A stretch of 64,000 nucleotides of DNA from JAXGRD01 sp040766105 (GCA_040766105.1 JAXGRD010000001.1:310001-374000), one strand, 5' to 3'; positions 35,367 through 44,398 are shown, counted from the stretch's first letter. The notes: generated from the sequence alone by a model not told the origin. Made by a program: numbers and translations.

Positions 35367-35950
35367 TATTTCTCTCCTTCTTTGATCAGGGGGAGGCCAA
35401 CGGAAAAGGCATTTGCAACTGCTTCGCCAATCTTGTCATATTTATTCCCCACTGGATCGAAAATCAGGGGTTGCACCTTGTTCATGTCCGGCATGCCCTT
35501 TTCGTTGAGGCAGGCCTTGTCCGCAATCACGTTGACAATTTCTCCCACAAGGATCCTGTGCTGTCCCATTTCCACATCTTCTCTTACCTTGCACTCCACG
35601 GCAAGAGGGAATTCCTCAATGTAAGGGGCATCTACAAACTCACACTTATTGGCGGTCAAGCCGGTCTTCTCAAATTTATTCATCTTGCTACCGGACACCA
35701 AACCGAAAGCATCCGCTTCCTTTACATGGGCAGCATCGGGAATGTTCACCACAAATTCTCCGGTCCTCTTGATGTTATCGTAGGTGTATCTTCCCTTTCG
35801 CAGGGCAATCATCAAGCAGGGTGGCTCCGAACTGCAAACACCGCCCCAAGCAACGTTCATAGCATTGGGTGTTCCATCTTCTCCATAAGTGGATACAATG
35901 TAAACCGGCGTAGGGTAAACCAATATTTTTGCTCCTAAATTTTCTTTCAT
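35366..35950 (-). CDS. Flavin reductase-like FMN-binding protein (flavoredoxin type)
   Basis: The 194-aa protein shows the split-barrel FMN-binding fold: YPTPVYIVSTYGEDGTPNAM, VAWGGVCSSEPPCLMIAL, RTGEFVVNIPD. These resemble flavoredoxins and related electron-transfer flavoproteins of anaerobes. The partner is unknown. It lies upstream of and overlapping the nucleotidyltransferase gene. Its promoter region ends just at the insertion sequence at 36025. Confidence 0.8.
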   Translation of the reverse strand: MKENLGAKILVYPTPVYIVSTYGEDGTPNAMNVAWGGVCSSEPPCLMIALRKGRYTYDNIKRTGEFVVNIPDAAHVKEADAFGLVSGSKMNKFEKTGLTANKCEFVDAPYIEEFPLAVECKVREDVEMGQHRILVGEIVNVIADKACLNEKGMPDMNKVQPLIFDPVGNKYDKIGEAVANAFSVGLPLIKEGEK

Positions 35951-36015
35951 GATAATTCCTCCTTCTATATCTCCTGCGATTATACTATAAGATGACCCTT
36001 CTCTTCAAGATTAGA

Positions 36016-36024
36016 CCTATGCTA
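36016..36024. repeat. Left target-site duplication of the insertion sequence
   Basis: CCTATGCTA is repeated exactly at 37575-37583 on the other side of the element. Nine bp agrees with what is known of ISLre2-type insertions. Confidence 0.85.
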
Positions 36025-37574
36025 GACGGTGTCAAGTTGTTGTGGAGTTTTTGATTGACATCAACTCCAAAGTATATTTTTAGTAGTACCTATTCCATGC
36101 AGAAGAGTTTGCGTTCCGCTGGCTCTGTCAAATACGAATGGCTCCCCATCAAATATTGTCCAGTCCGTTGCGCCCGATATGGCTTCTTTGAGTATTTCAT
36201 CTGCATATTCGTTGTACGTGTCATCCTGTTTCCTCTTGAAATCTGACGCCTTTATCTCTCCGCCATTCTTAATATACACTCGTAGTTTCGTTAACTTTCC
36301 AAGGCCTTCTTTGCTCCATCCAAGAGGGTCTCTGCTAAATCTCTGTGATAAAACGTGGCTGACCTGTGCCTCTGTGCAGCTTCCGGGTATGTTAAGCGTT
36401 TTTCGGTTTACTATTCTTTCCCAGTTCCCCATCAGGTATGTACCAAAATCGGTGATGCTTTTTCTTTCACGTTCGTTTTCTGCTACTCCGTATAGCCCAT
36501 GCAGTATTTCGTCCGCACGCTTCCGGTCTTTGCTTTTAATGGCCTTTGTGAGTCGAAATGCCACATTTCTCCCGGGGAATTTCGTTGCGATTCCTCTTAG
36601 TCTTTTTTCTAGATGATACCCATCCATTACGTGGACAGCTTGAGGGAAATTTTCAAGACCCTTTTGAATCCATTTCGCACCATCTCCATGTACGAATATC
36701 TTTTCTACTTTCCTCAGATCATAGGTTTGCGCAAGATAGCCTTCTGTACTCTTCCATAGATTCTTTGTATCGAACTTTTCATCTACAAAATACATGGTTC
36801 CAATGGTTCTGTTACGGCCTAGGCCCTCCTTGCTTATCCCCTCCGTTACAGTAATTAGTGGCACGATTTTACTGCTTTTCCCCTTCTGTTTTCCGGGTTT
36901 TTGCATGTGAACATGGTCTTCGTCTGCATAGATATGTAGCTCGGTTACTTCTTTTTTAGTCTCGGTTTTGGGCACCATTTCAAGGGTGTCTATCTTTTGA
37001 ATTTGGTTCTTCACTGCCTGCCTACTTACCAGTCCGCCACCGGCTATCTCGGCACTTTTTGCATAGGAAATCTCCGTTGCTAGCCCAACCATCTTCGCAC
37101 TCAGTTCATCTCCTATTCGCTCATATGGACGGATTCCAATGGCTTCATCCAGAAGGGAAACATACCTGGCATTACGTTTGTCATAGTAGTAGTCGCGTGC
37201 TAGATCTAGCCGCCCCAGCTCTGTCAAGAGCTCTCTTGGGCGTTCTTTTTCTTTTAAAACCAAACCTCGTTCTTTTCGTCCTGCTTTATCCTCTCGCATC
37301 TGTCGATTCATATCCGTGCAGATTGCTTCAATGGTGGCTGTTGCAGCATGTTTACAGTCATTCAAAATATCTGAAGCAAGGCTGTCAACATCATTGATTC
37401 CACCCGAGTATGCTTTTTCCAAAATATTTTTTACCAGGTTGTTCACGATTTGTTGTATACTTATTTCCATAGAGATCATCCTTTCGTGTATTTGTTTGTT
37501 GGTTAAACTATTTTATCACGTTGGAATCGATCTCTATTTTATTTTTTAAAACTCCACAACTATTTTACACTATC
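36025..37574. mobile_element. Complete ISLre2-type insertion sequence, 1550 bp
   Basis: Both ends are 27-bp imperfect inverted repeats with the shared core GTTGTGGAGTTTT (left 36025-36051, right 37548-37574; 5 mismatches). A 9-bp CCTATGCTA duplication flanks it. It carries one full-length transposase. The intact frame, ends and duplication suggest a fairly recent insertion. It lies between the flavin reductase gene and merR, close to the merR promoter. Confidence 0.92.
36061..37470 (-). CDS. ISLre2-family (UPF0236-type) transposase
   Basis: The 469-aa transposase has the family blocks ELHIYADEDHVHMQ, GTMYFVDEKFDTKNLW, IFVHGDGAKWIQKG and VMDGYHLEKRLRGIA. The Asp residues in YADEDH and HGDGA are likely catalytic. 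The frame is open 3 codons further to 37479, but AAAGGA is placed correctly only for the ATG at 37470. No frameshift or stop is seen. Confidence 0.92.
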   Translation of the reverse strand: MEISIQQIVNNLVKNILEKAYSGGINDVDSLASDILNDCKHAATATIEAICTDMNRQMREDKAGRKERGLVLKEKERPRELLTELGRLDLARDYYYDKRNARYVSLLDEAIGIRPYERIGDELSAKMVGLATEISYAKSAEIAGGGLVSRQAVKNQIQKIDTLEMVPKTETKKEVTELHIYADEDHVHMQKPGKQKGKSSKIVPLITVTEGISKEGLGRNRTIGTMYFVDEKFDTKNLWKSTEGYLAQTYDLRKVEKIFVHGDGAKWIQKGLENFPQAVHVMDGYHLEKRLRGIATKFPGRNVAFRLTKAIKSKDRKRADEILHGLYGVAENERERKSITDFGTYLMGNWERIVNRKTLNIPGSCTEAQVSHVLSQRFSRDPLGWSKEGLGKLTKLRVYIKNGGEIKASDFKRKQDDTYNEYADEILKEAISGATDWTIFDGEPFVFDRASGTQTLLHGIGTTKNILWS

Positions 37575-37583
37575 CCTATGCTA
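37575..37583. repeat. Right target-site duplication of the insertion sequence
   Basis: This is the second exact copy of CCTATGCTA (see 36016-36024). It overlaps by two bases a TATAAT at 37582-37587, the likely -10 of merR. Confidence 0.85.
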
Positions 37584-37604
37584 TAATAAAGTCTGGAGGT
37601 TGAA

Positions 37605-38456
37605 ATGGATATACAAAAATTGACCATTGGCCAAATGGCACGACTGAATCGGGTCACGGCGGAGACCCTGCGTCACTATGACCGCCTGGGCATACTCAGG
37701 CCCTGGATCATCGACGAACAGACGGGATATCGATATTATCACATCAACCAAAGTGCAAGACTGGACATGATACAGTACCTGCAGGCATACGGCGTTTCCT
37801 TGGAGGAAATCGCACAACAACTGGACACCCACGACTCCAAATCCCTATGCAACCTCATGAGGGAGCAGATGGAGGTTATCGACAAGAAGATCACGCGCCT
37901 CCACAGAAGCCGAAAGGCCATCGAGCGAATGATCATCAACCATGAACACTACGCCAACTTGCCCTCTTCGGACACGGTCTTCTACGAATACATCCCTTCG
38001 CGGAAGGTCTTCGTTCATACATCCACGAAAAACTTCTTTGAGCAGGACGACACCGGCTACGAACTAATGTTGCGGGAATTGAAACAACACATCAGCGCCC
38101 ATAATCTTCCCTTTATCTACTTCCGAAACGTGGGCACCATTATGCGCCGAAGGCATCTTACGGAGAAGGCATTCTTTTCCAACGAAGTATTCTTCTTTGT
38201 GGAAGACGATTACGAGGGTCCGGGAAGAGTAGAAACCTTGGAGGGTGGCATGTATATGTGCCTCTGCGGTGATGATTTTTCCAAAGAGGCGGAATATGCC
38301 CGACATCTTCTGGAGAAGATTGCGGCGTCCGGCAACAAACCTGCCGGAGACTATGTTTGCGAAGTCATTGAAGAGCTTCCCTGCCTCAACGATTCTCCCA
38401 GAGACCTCTTCTTTAAAATCGAAATACCCATCATACAAATTGCAAATACTCCTTGA
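37605..38456 (+). CDS. MerR-family regulator with GyrI-like effector domain
   Basis: The 283-aa protein has a MerR winged helix (about 4-75; LTIGQMARLNRVTAETLRHY, GYRYYHINQSARLDMI), a dimerising coiled helix (about 80-115) and a C-terminal ligand-binding domain with YEYIPSRKVFVHT and YEGPGRVETL, as in BmrR-type multidrug or metabolite sensors. GGAGG lies 5 bases before the ATG. It is probably the activator of the adjacent dehydrogenase gene, through the promoter at 38453-38483. The insertion sequence lies 30 bp upstream. Confidence 0.85.
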   Translation: MDIQKLTIGQMARLNRVTAETLRHYDRLGILRPWIIDEQTGYRYYHINQSARLDMIQYLQAYGVSLEEIAQQLDTHDSKSLCNLMREQMEVIDKKITRLHRSRKAIERMIINHEHYANLPSSDTVFYEYIPSRKVFVHTSTKNFFEQDDTGYELMLRELKQHISAHNLPFIYFRNVGTIMRRRHLTEKAFFSNEVFFFVEDDYEGPGRVETLEGGMYMCLCGDDFSKEAEYARHLLEKIAASGNKPAGDYVCEVIEELPCLNDSPRDLFFKIEIPIIQIANTP

Positions 38457-38483
38457 CCTTTTTGTGGCACAAGGGTCTATACT
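38453..38483 (+). promoter_or_regulatory. MerR-type promoter with 19-bp spacer and operator dyad
   Basis: TTGACC (38453-38458) and TATACT (38478-38483) are 19 bp apart, the long spacing MerR activators correct. GACC and GGTC form an inverted pair 15 bp apart across it, with an inner TTGTGGCACAA dyad at 38462-38472. The -35 overlaps the merR stop codon. A GG-AG Shine-Dalgarno follows before the ATG at 38507. Confidence 0.7.
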
Positions 38484-38506
38484 GCGATTCATAAGGAGGT
38501 AATGTT

Positions 38507-39583
38507 ATGGATCGTAAAATTAAGGCCGTCCAATATGGATGCGGCAAGATGAGTGTTTTTCTCATGCGCTATATGATGGAAAAAGGTGTGGATATCGTAG
38601 CAGCCTTTGACCTCAATCCAGCCGTTGTAGGCAAGGATATCAGCGAAATCACCGGAACTTCAACAACAGGCATTCTCATCAGTGATGCCAAGGATGCAGA
38701 AAAAATGATGAAGGAATTGAAGCCGGACGTCTGTGTGGTGGCGACCATGAGCACCATGGCCGACATTAAGGATGTCTTTTCCCTATGTGCAAGAAGCGGT
38801 GTCAACGCCATTTCCACCTGTGAGGAGTCCCTTTATCCTTGGAACTCTTCTCCCGACATTACAAAGGAACTGGATGAACTGGCGAAGGCAGGTGGCGTGA
38901 CCCTAGCGGGCAGTGGCTATCCCGACATGTATTGGGGCGTTCTCATCGATACCTTGGCAGGCTCCATGCAGAAGATTACCAAAATCAAAGGAATCAGCAG
39001 CTACAACGTAGAGGATTACGGCATTGCACTGGCAGAAGGTCACGGTGCAGGATTGAGCAGCGAAGAGTTTGAGCAAGAAATCGGGAAGTACAATGATCTT
39101 TCCTCCGACGAGCAAAAGAAGTTGGTGGAAAGCGGGGAGTACGTACCCAGTTATATGTGGAATCAGAATGGATGGCTTTGCAGCAAAATGGGCCTGACCC
39201 CAATTTCGCAAGTCCAAAAATGCTATCCTACTACCCACACGGCGGATATCCGGTCCGGAACCTTGGACATGACCATAAAGGCGGGGGCGCCTACCGGAAT
39301 GTCCGCTGTTGTTACAACAGAGACGAAGGAAGGCATCGTCTTTGAAACGGAGTGCATCGGTAACGTCTATGCCCCCGATGACTACGACAGGAACGACTGG
39401 ACCTTCTTCGGAGAGCCGGAGACCACCATTCACGTGGATCGACCCGCCACCGTGCAGCTGACCTGTGCCAACCTAATCAACCGCATTCCCGCACTGATTG
39501 GGGCAGAACCGGGTTATGTTTCCACCGACGCCATGCCCAACAACGTATATCCCGTGGAGCCACTCCACAAATATGTAAAATAG
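38507..39583 (+). CDS. 2,4-diaminopentanoate dehydrogenase-like NAD(P)-dependent oxidoreductase
   Basis: The 358-aa protein has a Rossmann N-terminus (VQYGCGKMS, then AAFDLNPAVVGKDISEITG) as in dihydrodipicolinate reductase-like enzymes. Its length and C-terminal domain fit the 2,4-diaminopentanoate dehydrogenase group used in ornithine fermentation by clostridia. No ornithine aminomutase genes are in the window, so the substrate is unproven. AAGGAGG lies before the ATG. It is likely induced through the upstream MerR promoter. Confidence 0.6.
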   Translation: MDRKIKAVQYGCGKMSVFLMRYMMEKGVDIVAAFDLNPAVVGKDISEITGTSTTGILISDAKDAEKMMKELKPDVCVVATMSTMADIKDVFSLCARSGVNAISTCEESLYPWNSSPDITKELDELAKAGGVTLAGSGYPDMYWGVLIDTLAGSMQKITKIKGISSYNVEDYGIALAEGHGAGLSSEEFEQEIGKYNDLSSDEQKKLVESGEYVPSYMWNQNGWLCSKMGLTPISQVQKCYPTTHTADIRSGTLDMTIKAGAPTGMSAVVTTETKEGIVFETECIGNVYAPDDYDRNDWTFFGEPETTIHVDRPATVQLTCANLINRIPALIGAEPGYVSTDAMPNNVYPVEPLHKYVK

Positions 39584-39617
39584 CGTCACTCTTCTCGCCG
39601 GGCTACCGGCAAGGATG

Positions 39618-39656
39618 AAAAAGTCCGAATGCGTTTATCCCCATCCGGACTTTTTT
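39618..39656 (+). terminator. Terminator after the dehydrogenase gene
   Basis: AAAAAGTCCG pairs with CGGACTTTTT, followed by more T, 35 bp after the stop codon at 39583. Confidence 0.85.
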
Positions 39657-39718
39657 ATAGCCTTTTTTCTGTAGATGTGCTACTCTAAGTACGACATTTT
39701 TAATAGGAGGTTAGTATC

Positions 39719-40081
39719 ATGAGTATAAACTTGAATTTCTGGAAATATGAAGCGGGCGCGGATCACAATCACGCCTATGTTTATGAAAAGGCCTGCAGCG
39801 ATGGCGAGCTGGTAGAAGGCCTGGAAAGACTCCCCATCACCAAAATTCTTGAGAAGATCGATTCTGCCTTTTCCGGCTGGACCGCCCTGGAGAAAAACAC
39901 CTATGAAAAAGAAGGATACAGTGCCTTTCAAATCTTCACCACCCCTCAAATTGTAAGGTTTGATTGCTATGCCATGGAAGGCGAAGATATGAATACAATC
40001 GTCGATATCCTCTTCGAATTTGATTGTCCCCTTTACGACCCACAGACATCCACCCGATACGATTCTTGGACGGATAGGTAG
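39719..40081 (+). CDS. Hypothetical protein
   Basis: I do not recognise this 120-aa acidic protein. It begins SINLNFWKYEAGADHNHAYVY, is rich in aromatic and acidic residues and has no signal peptide or membrane segment. AGGAGG precedes the ATG with a normal gap. It is a single gene, with a terminator before it and a convergent thiolase gene 4 bp after it. No function can be stated. Confidence 0.7.
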   Translation: MSINLNFWKYEAGADHNHAYVYEKACSDGELVEGLERLPITKILEKIDSAFSGWTALEKNTYEKEGYSAFQIFTTPQIVRFDCYAMEGEDMNTIVDILFEFDCPLYDPQTSTRYDSWTDR

Positions 40082-40085
40082 CCAA

Positions 40086-41270
40086 TCACACCATCAAGTT
40101 CTCAACCACCACCGTTGTCCCTTGACCGCCGCCGATGCACATGCTAACCAGACCGTATCGCTTGCCGGTATTCTTTAGTGCGTGAACCAAGGTGGTGAAG
40201 AGCTTCGCCCCCGTGGCGCCTCCGGGATGTCCCAAAGCAATGGCACCGCCGAAAGCATTTAACTTGCTCCTGTCAAAGTGAAGCTCCCTGTCACAGGCTA
40301 GAATCTGGGCCGCAAAAGCCTCATTCAATTCTATGAAGTCCATGTCTTTCAGCTCCAACCCGGCCTTCTGCAAGGCGTCGGGGATGGTTTTAATGGGTGA
40401 GAGTCCCATGTACACCGGATCTACCGCTACGTAGGAGTAGGACAGAATGCGAGCCATCGGCTTCACCCCTACTTCCCTTGCTCGCTCCTCTGCCATCAAG
40501 GTAAGGGCGGCGGCAGAATCACAGATGACACTGCTGGTACCCGCTGTCACCGTTCCGTCTTTTTTGAATATGGCCGGCAGCTTTCCCAGAGTTTCCATTG
40601 TCGTATCGTCCTTGGGCAGTTCATCCTTATCAAACAAACGAACGCCCTTCCGCTCCTTCACTTCCACAGGAAGAATCTCGTCGACAAACACACCCTTGTT
40701 GACCGCTTCCACGGCACGATCCTGAGAAGACAGAGCATATGCGTCCTGCTCTTCCCGAGAAATCTCGTACTTGTCCACTAGGAGCTCTGCCGTTTCGCCC
40801 ATGTGCATTTCCGCCATGGGACACAGATATCCGTCCTTCAGCAGGCCGTCGGTCATCTTTTGATCTCCCATCCTGCCGCCCCACCGCATGCCTTCCGCAT
40901 AATAGGGAACGTTGGAGGCCGACTCCATGCCGCCGGCAAGGATAACATCTTCTTCCCCCGCACCAACAGACAAGATTCCCAGCTGTATTGCCCGAAGTCC
41001 CGAGCCGCACCGCATGTTTACACTGAAAGCCGGGCAGGTGACCGGCAAATTCCCTGCAATGGTAGCCACTCGAGCAGGATTCGGGCCCAAACCGGCCTGC
41101 CATCCGGTTCCCATGATAACCTGACCCACATCTTCAGGGGAAAGACCGGCTCGACGCACGCCTTCCCCAATGACCAGTCCACCCAAATCTGTCGCCGTAT
41201 ATTTCTTGAGACTGCCACCGTACTTTGCCCCGGGGAGCCGCACCGCACCCACAATCACAACACTTCTCAT
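40086..41270 (-). CDS. Acetyl-CoA C-acetyltransferase (thiolase)
   Basis: Thiolase joins or splits acetoacetyl-CoA. The 394-aa protein has the acyl-Cys in NMRCGSGLRAIQ (about 80-91), FIELNEAFAAQ, GGAIALGHPGGATG and the second Cys in SMCIGGGQG near the C-terminus. AAGGAGG suits the ATG at 41270; the open frame to 41285 would include the Shine-Dalgarno. It may serve butyrate formation or short-chain acyl-CoA breakdown; no partner genes are adjacent. Confidence 0.92.
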   Translation of the reverse strand: MRSVVIVGAVRLPGAKYGGSLKKYTATDLGGLVIGEGVRRAGLSPEDVGQVIMGTGWQAGLGPNPARVATIAGNLPVTCPAFSVNMRCGSGLRAIQLGILSVGAGEEDVILAGGMESASNVPYYAEGMRWGGRMGDQKMTDGLLKDGYLCPMAEMHMGETAELLVDKYEISREEQDAYALSSQDRAVEAVNKGVFVDEILPVEVKERKGVRLFDKDELPKDDTTMETLGKLPAIFKKDGTVTAGTSSVICDSAAALTLMAEERAREVGVKPMARILSYSYVAVDPVYMGLSPIKTIPDALQKAGLELKDMDFIELNEAFAAQILACDRELHFDRSKLNAFGGAIALGHPGGATGAKLFTTLVHALKNTGKRYGLVSMCIGGGQGTTVVVENLMV

Positions 41271-41374
41271 ATCGTCCTCCTTCACAACCTTTTCTATATT
41301 TTATCTTAACATTTTTACAAAGACAACCGTTATGATATAATGGACGAAGCGCAAAACAGAAAGGAACCATTGAG

Positions 41375-41830
41375 ATGCGAATATATGTCATCGGCTTCAT
41401 GGGCACCGACCGAGTGGCACGTGCCAAGGAGATTGCAGCGGAAACGGGATACGACTTCCACGACATGGACAGAGAAATCGAAGAACAGGACGGCAGAACG
41501 ATTCTCCGCATGTGCATGACCATGGGAGAACACGAATATCGGAACAAAGAATATGAAATCCTCAGAGAATACGACCAAATGGACAACATCGTGGTCGCCT
41601 GCGGAGAAGGGATTGTCCACGACAGTCAGTGTGCCGACTTCCTGCGAAAGGGCCAAGTTGTGGTGGTATGGGAAGATATGGATGCCATGTGGGAAAACGC
41701 CAGAAAGGATGAATCTCTTCCCTATGCGTTTCTGCACACCGGTTCGCCGGAAGAAAGAAAAAAGAAATTTCAAGAGCTTTACCAAATCCGAAAGCCCTTG
41801 TATGAGCAATTTAAGGAGGTAGAAACATGA
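41375..41830 (+). CDS. Shikimate kinase-like protein without a P-loop
   Basis: The 151-aa protein aligns by eye to shikimate kinase along its length: VIGFMG at residues 4-9, DFHDMDREIEEQDGRTI (Asp pair for shikimate), GEHEYRNKEYEIL in place of FR..E, and VVACGEGIV in place of the GGG motif. But the Walker A segment reads GFMGTDRVARA instead of G-x4-G-K-S/T, so the phosphate-binding Lys is missing and kinase activity is unlikely. It heads a four-gene operon in which every junction is an ATGA overlap. Confidence 0.65.
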   Translation: MRIYVIGFMGTDRVARAKEIAAETGYDFHDMDREIEEQDGRTILRMCMTMGEHEYRNKEYEILREYDQMDNIVVACGEGIVHDSQCADFLRKGQVVVVWEDMDAMWENARKDESLPYAFLHTGSPEERKKKFQELYQIRKPLYEQFKEVET

Positions 41831-42375
41831 TCAGAACAGGAGAAGAAGCCCAGAAGGACACAGCGTTGGCTGTTGCCGACTTGATGATGTCTGCGGCTAA
41901 GACTGCACCAAAGGGAAGCGGTGCCGACAAAATCGTCGCCTTTACCCTTACGGGAGAGGACAAGGATGCCCTCACCAAGAGAATGAGAGAACGCGGAGAA
42001 GAACTGGGCCACGATTTTTTCATTCGTGATGCCGGCAATATTGATAATTCCTACTGTATCGTACTGCTGGGGGCCATCGATACCTCTTTGGCCATGGCAA
42101 ACTGCGGTATGTGTGGTTTTGAAAACTGCGGTGAGTGCAAAAAAGCCGGTGCCCACTGTGCTTTTAATGTAACGGACCTGGGTATTGCCGTAGGATCTGC
42201 GGTTTCCCTTGCCGCTGACCATAGAATGGACAACAGAATCATGTATTCTGCGGGAAGAGTCGCCATGGAAATGGGAACCTTGGGAGATAACGTAGTCATC
42301 GCCTTTGGAATCCCACTGTTCGCCTCTTCTAAGAGCATTTTCTTTGATCGAGCACCGGGGAGCGTTTTAGTATGA
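41827..42375 (+). CDS. DUF2148 ferredoxin-domain protein
   Basis: The 182-aa protein carries a cysteine cluster CGMCGFENCGECKKAGAHC (about 97-115), likely a [4Fe-4S] site, and DLGIAVGSAVSLAADHRMDN, the pattern of DUF2148 proteins found in anaerobes. Function is unknown. ATGA overlaps link it to the kinase-like gene before it and the PH-domain gene after it. Confidence 0.75.
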   Translation: MIRTGEEAQKDTALAVADLMMSAAKTAPKGSGADKIVAFTLTGEDKDALTKRMRERGEELGHDFFIRDAGNIDNSYCIVLLGAIDTSLAMANCGMCGFENCGECKKAGAHCAFNVTDLGIAVGSAVSLAADHRMDNRIMYSAGRVAMEMGTLGDNVVIAFGIPLFASSKSIFFDRAPGSVLV

Positions 42376-42908
42376 TAACAGAAAATATGAGCAATCTGGA
42401 AAAACCGGATATTAAGGCGAAGAGTGCATGGCGGGTGGTCAGAATTATTAGCTTCGCCGTCATTTTCCTCATTGCCCTGGGCATTACCATCGGTATCACG
42501 TGGATCTCCCGTCAGGAGTACACACCCGGAGCCTTCCTTGCCACCATCTACATCATCTGCGGCGTCCTTGTGCTTTGGCGGCTTTTAGCCATGATATTCT
42601 ATCCGGAGATAGAGTATCGCCAATGGTTCTACTCTATTTCTGAGGATAGGGTGGAGGTGCGCCACGGCATCTTCTTCATAAAGAACAGCATCATTCCCAT
42701 TATTCGAATCCAGCATGTGACCATTGAGCAGGGACCCATCTATCGTCGATTCGGTCTATATAACGTAGTCATCTCCTTAGCCAGCGGCAACTTCCACATT
42801 GTAGGACTTCGCCAAGAGACTGCGGAAGAAATCAGCAAAAACCTGAACAACCGTCTATACAATCGACTGGAAGCCGCGGAAGATCAGGTGGTGGAGGAAA
42901 AGATATGA
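42372..42908 (+). CDS. bPH2-domain (YdbS-like) membrane protein
   Basis: The 178-aa protein has two membrane segments (about 21-45 and 52-75), then a bacterial PH domain with YSISEDRVEVRHGIFF, IIPIIRIQHVTIEQGP and FGLYNVVISLASG. This is the YdbS-like layout. YdbS and YdbT of Bacillus work as a pair; the next gene is the YdbT-like partner, overlapping by ATGA. Confidence 0.8.
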   Translation: MITENMSNLEKPDIKAKSAWRVVRIISFAVIFLIALGITIGITWISRQEYTPGAFLATIYIICGVLVLWRLLAMIFYPEIEYRQWFYSISEDRVEVRHGIFFIKNSIIPIIRIQHVTIEQGPIYRRFGLYNVVISLASGNFHIVGLRQETAEEISKNLNNRLYNRLEAAEDQVVEEKI

Positions 42909-44398
42909 AGTTTGGCCCACAGAGAGGACATTTTCTATTTATCTTTGAACAGTTTTTCGTCACATTCGGATTGCTGATTCTGTTGCTTGCCTTCTTCATT
43001 ATTACTGGAGAATGGCGAATGATGACCAATTACATCTACCTTCCTGTCGCTGCGGTCATCGGCCCAGTCGTCAAGGTGCTAGACTATCTCTTTACCTATT
43101 ACAGCATCAGCGACGAAGCCCTCTTCATCAAAAAGGGAATCTTCAAAAAGAAAAACACGGAAGTCCCTTTGTCCACCATCACCAACGTGGACTACTCCCA
43201 AGGACTCATCCTGCAGCTTGCCCATGCCTACAGCATTACTGTAGACACTACGGCAACTATTTCTGCGGACAACAAAACAAAAATTAAGCTGACTCTGAAG
43301 AAGGAAGATGCGGATCAGGTCAAAGCCCTTCTTCTGGCCCACAAGTATGGGATAAAACCGGCAGAAGAACTACCTGAGGAAGACGAAAAAATCATTTCCG
43401 TCACCCACGCCTCCCCCATGGAGATTATGCTCATGGGGCTAATGGAAGCAAAGATGGTGGTTTTGGTGCAGCTCTTTTCTGTCCTTGCCGTAATCATTAC
43501 CTTCGGATCCATCCTCTTTATGGGGCGAGAAATTGACGGCGAACAGTTCATTATGAACCAGTTCCTACAGCTTTCCGGTTTCGCCATTGCCGCCACTGCC
43601 GCGGTGACCTTCTATATACTGGGCTTTATCGTCGGTGTCTTAAAGTCCATGTTGAAGTACTACGGTTTTCGCATCACCAATCGGGAGGACTCCATTTTCA
43701 TCGAATACGGCCTCATCACGAGAAAAACCCACACCTTGCTGAAGGAAAAGATCAGCGGCGTGGAGTTTCGGCAGCCCTTCTTAATGAGAATATTCAACTG
43801 CGGCGTGGTTCACGTCTTTGCTGTCGGCTACGGAAACAATCCGGAGGAGGGAGATGTAACCTCCATTCTCTTCCCATACCTAAAAGCCCCGGCCTTTGAA
43901 GGCTTCGTCGCCCATCACTTCCCGGACCTTCCCGAAGAAGGCGAATTGCAAAAGGCAACGAAACGTTCTCTCCGCTACTTCTTCATTACCCCTCGGCTAT
44001 TTGTGGGGATATATCTCATGATAATGGGAATCGGTGCAAACTTCCTTCCCGCAGCCGACTTTGACATGACTTCCTTTATCTTTGATATCGGCTGGATCTT
44101 GAGTATCGTAATCTTCATCTTAATCGTGATTTCCATCCTGTTGGAATACAAAAATACCGGTATTTATTCTACCGGTCGTTGTACCTTCCTCACTTCGGGA
44201 GGCTATACGAGAAAACATACCCTTCTCTACACCCATATGATTGAATCCCTTACGGGAGCAGGCTCTGTGTTTAAGAGAAGAAAAGGAATCGCCACCATCA
44301 TACTGGGAACCTGGGGATCCAAGATGAATGCCTCACACAAAGTCCGCAATCTGGAGATGTCAGCGTTGGAACATCTGCAAACCCACCTTACCTATTAA
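42905..44398 (+). CDS. bPH2-domain (YdbT-like) membrane protein
   Basis: The 497-aa protein has repeated membrane-pair plus PH-domain modules (PH-like motifs at YYSISDEALFIKKGIF, YYGFRITNREDSIFIEYG and near 415-480). It is the YdbT-type companion of the preceding gene. Such pairs are implicated in cell envelope stress or secretion in Bacillus; the molecular role is not established. The end overlaps the convergent flippase-like gene by 11 bp. Confidence 0.78.
   Translation: MKFGPQRGHFLFIFEQFFVTFGLLILLLAFFIITGEWRMMTNYIYLPVAAVIGPVVKVLDYLFTYYSISDEALFIKKGIFKKKNTEVPLSTITNVDYSQGLILQLAHAYSITVDTTATISADNKTKIKLTLKKEDADQVKALLLAHKYGIKPAEELPEEDEKIISVTHASPMEIMLMGLMEAKMVVLVQLFSVLAVIITFGSILFMGREIDGEQFIMNQFLQLSGFAIAATAAVTFYILGFIVGVLKSMLKYYGFRITNREDSIFIEYGLITRKTHTLLKEKISGVEFRQPFLMRIFNCGVVHVFAVGYGNNPEEGDVTSILFPYLKAPAFEGFVAHHFPDLPEEGELQKATKRSLRYFFITPRLFVGIYLMIMGIGANFLPAADFDMTSFIFDIGWILSIVIFILIVISILLEYKNTGIYSTGRCTFLTSGGYTRKHTLLYTHMIESLTGAGSVFKRRKGIATIILGTWGSKMNASHKVRNLEMSALEHLQTHLTY

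Noticed and set aside
38465..38484. TGGCAC as a sigma-54 -24 box upstream of the dehydrogenase gene
   Set aside because: The -12 TTGC is missing at the right distance, whereas the MerR-type -35/-10 pair fits well.
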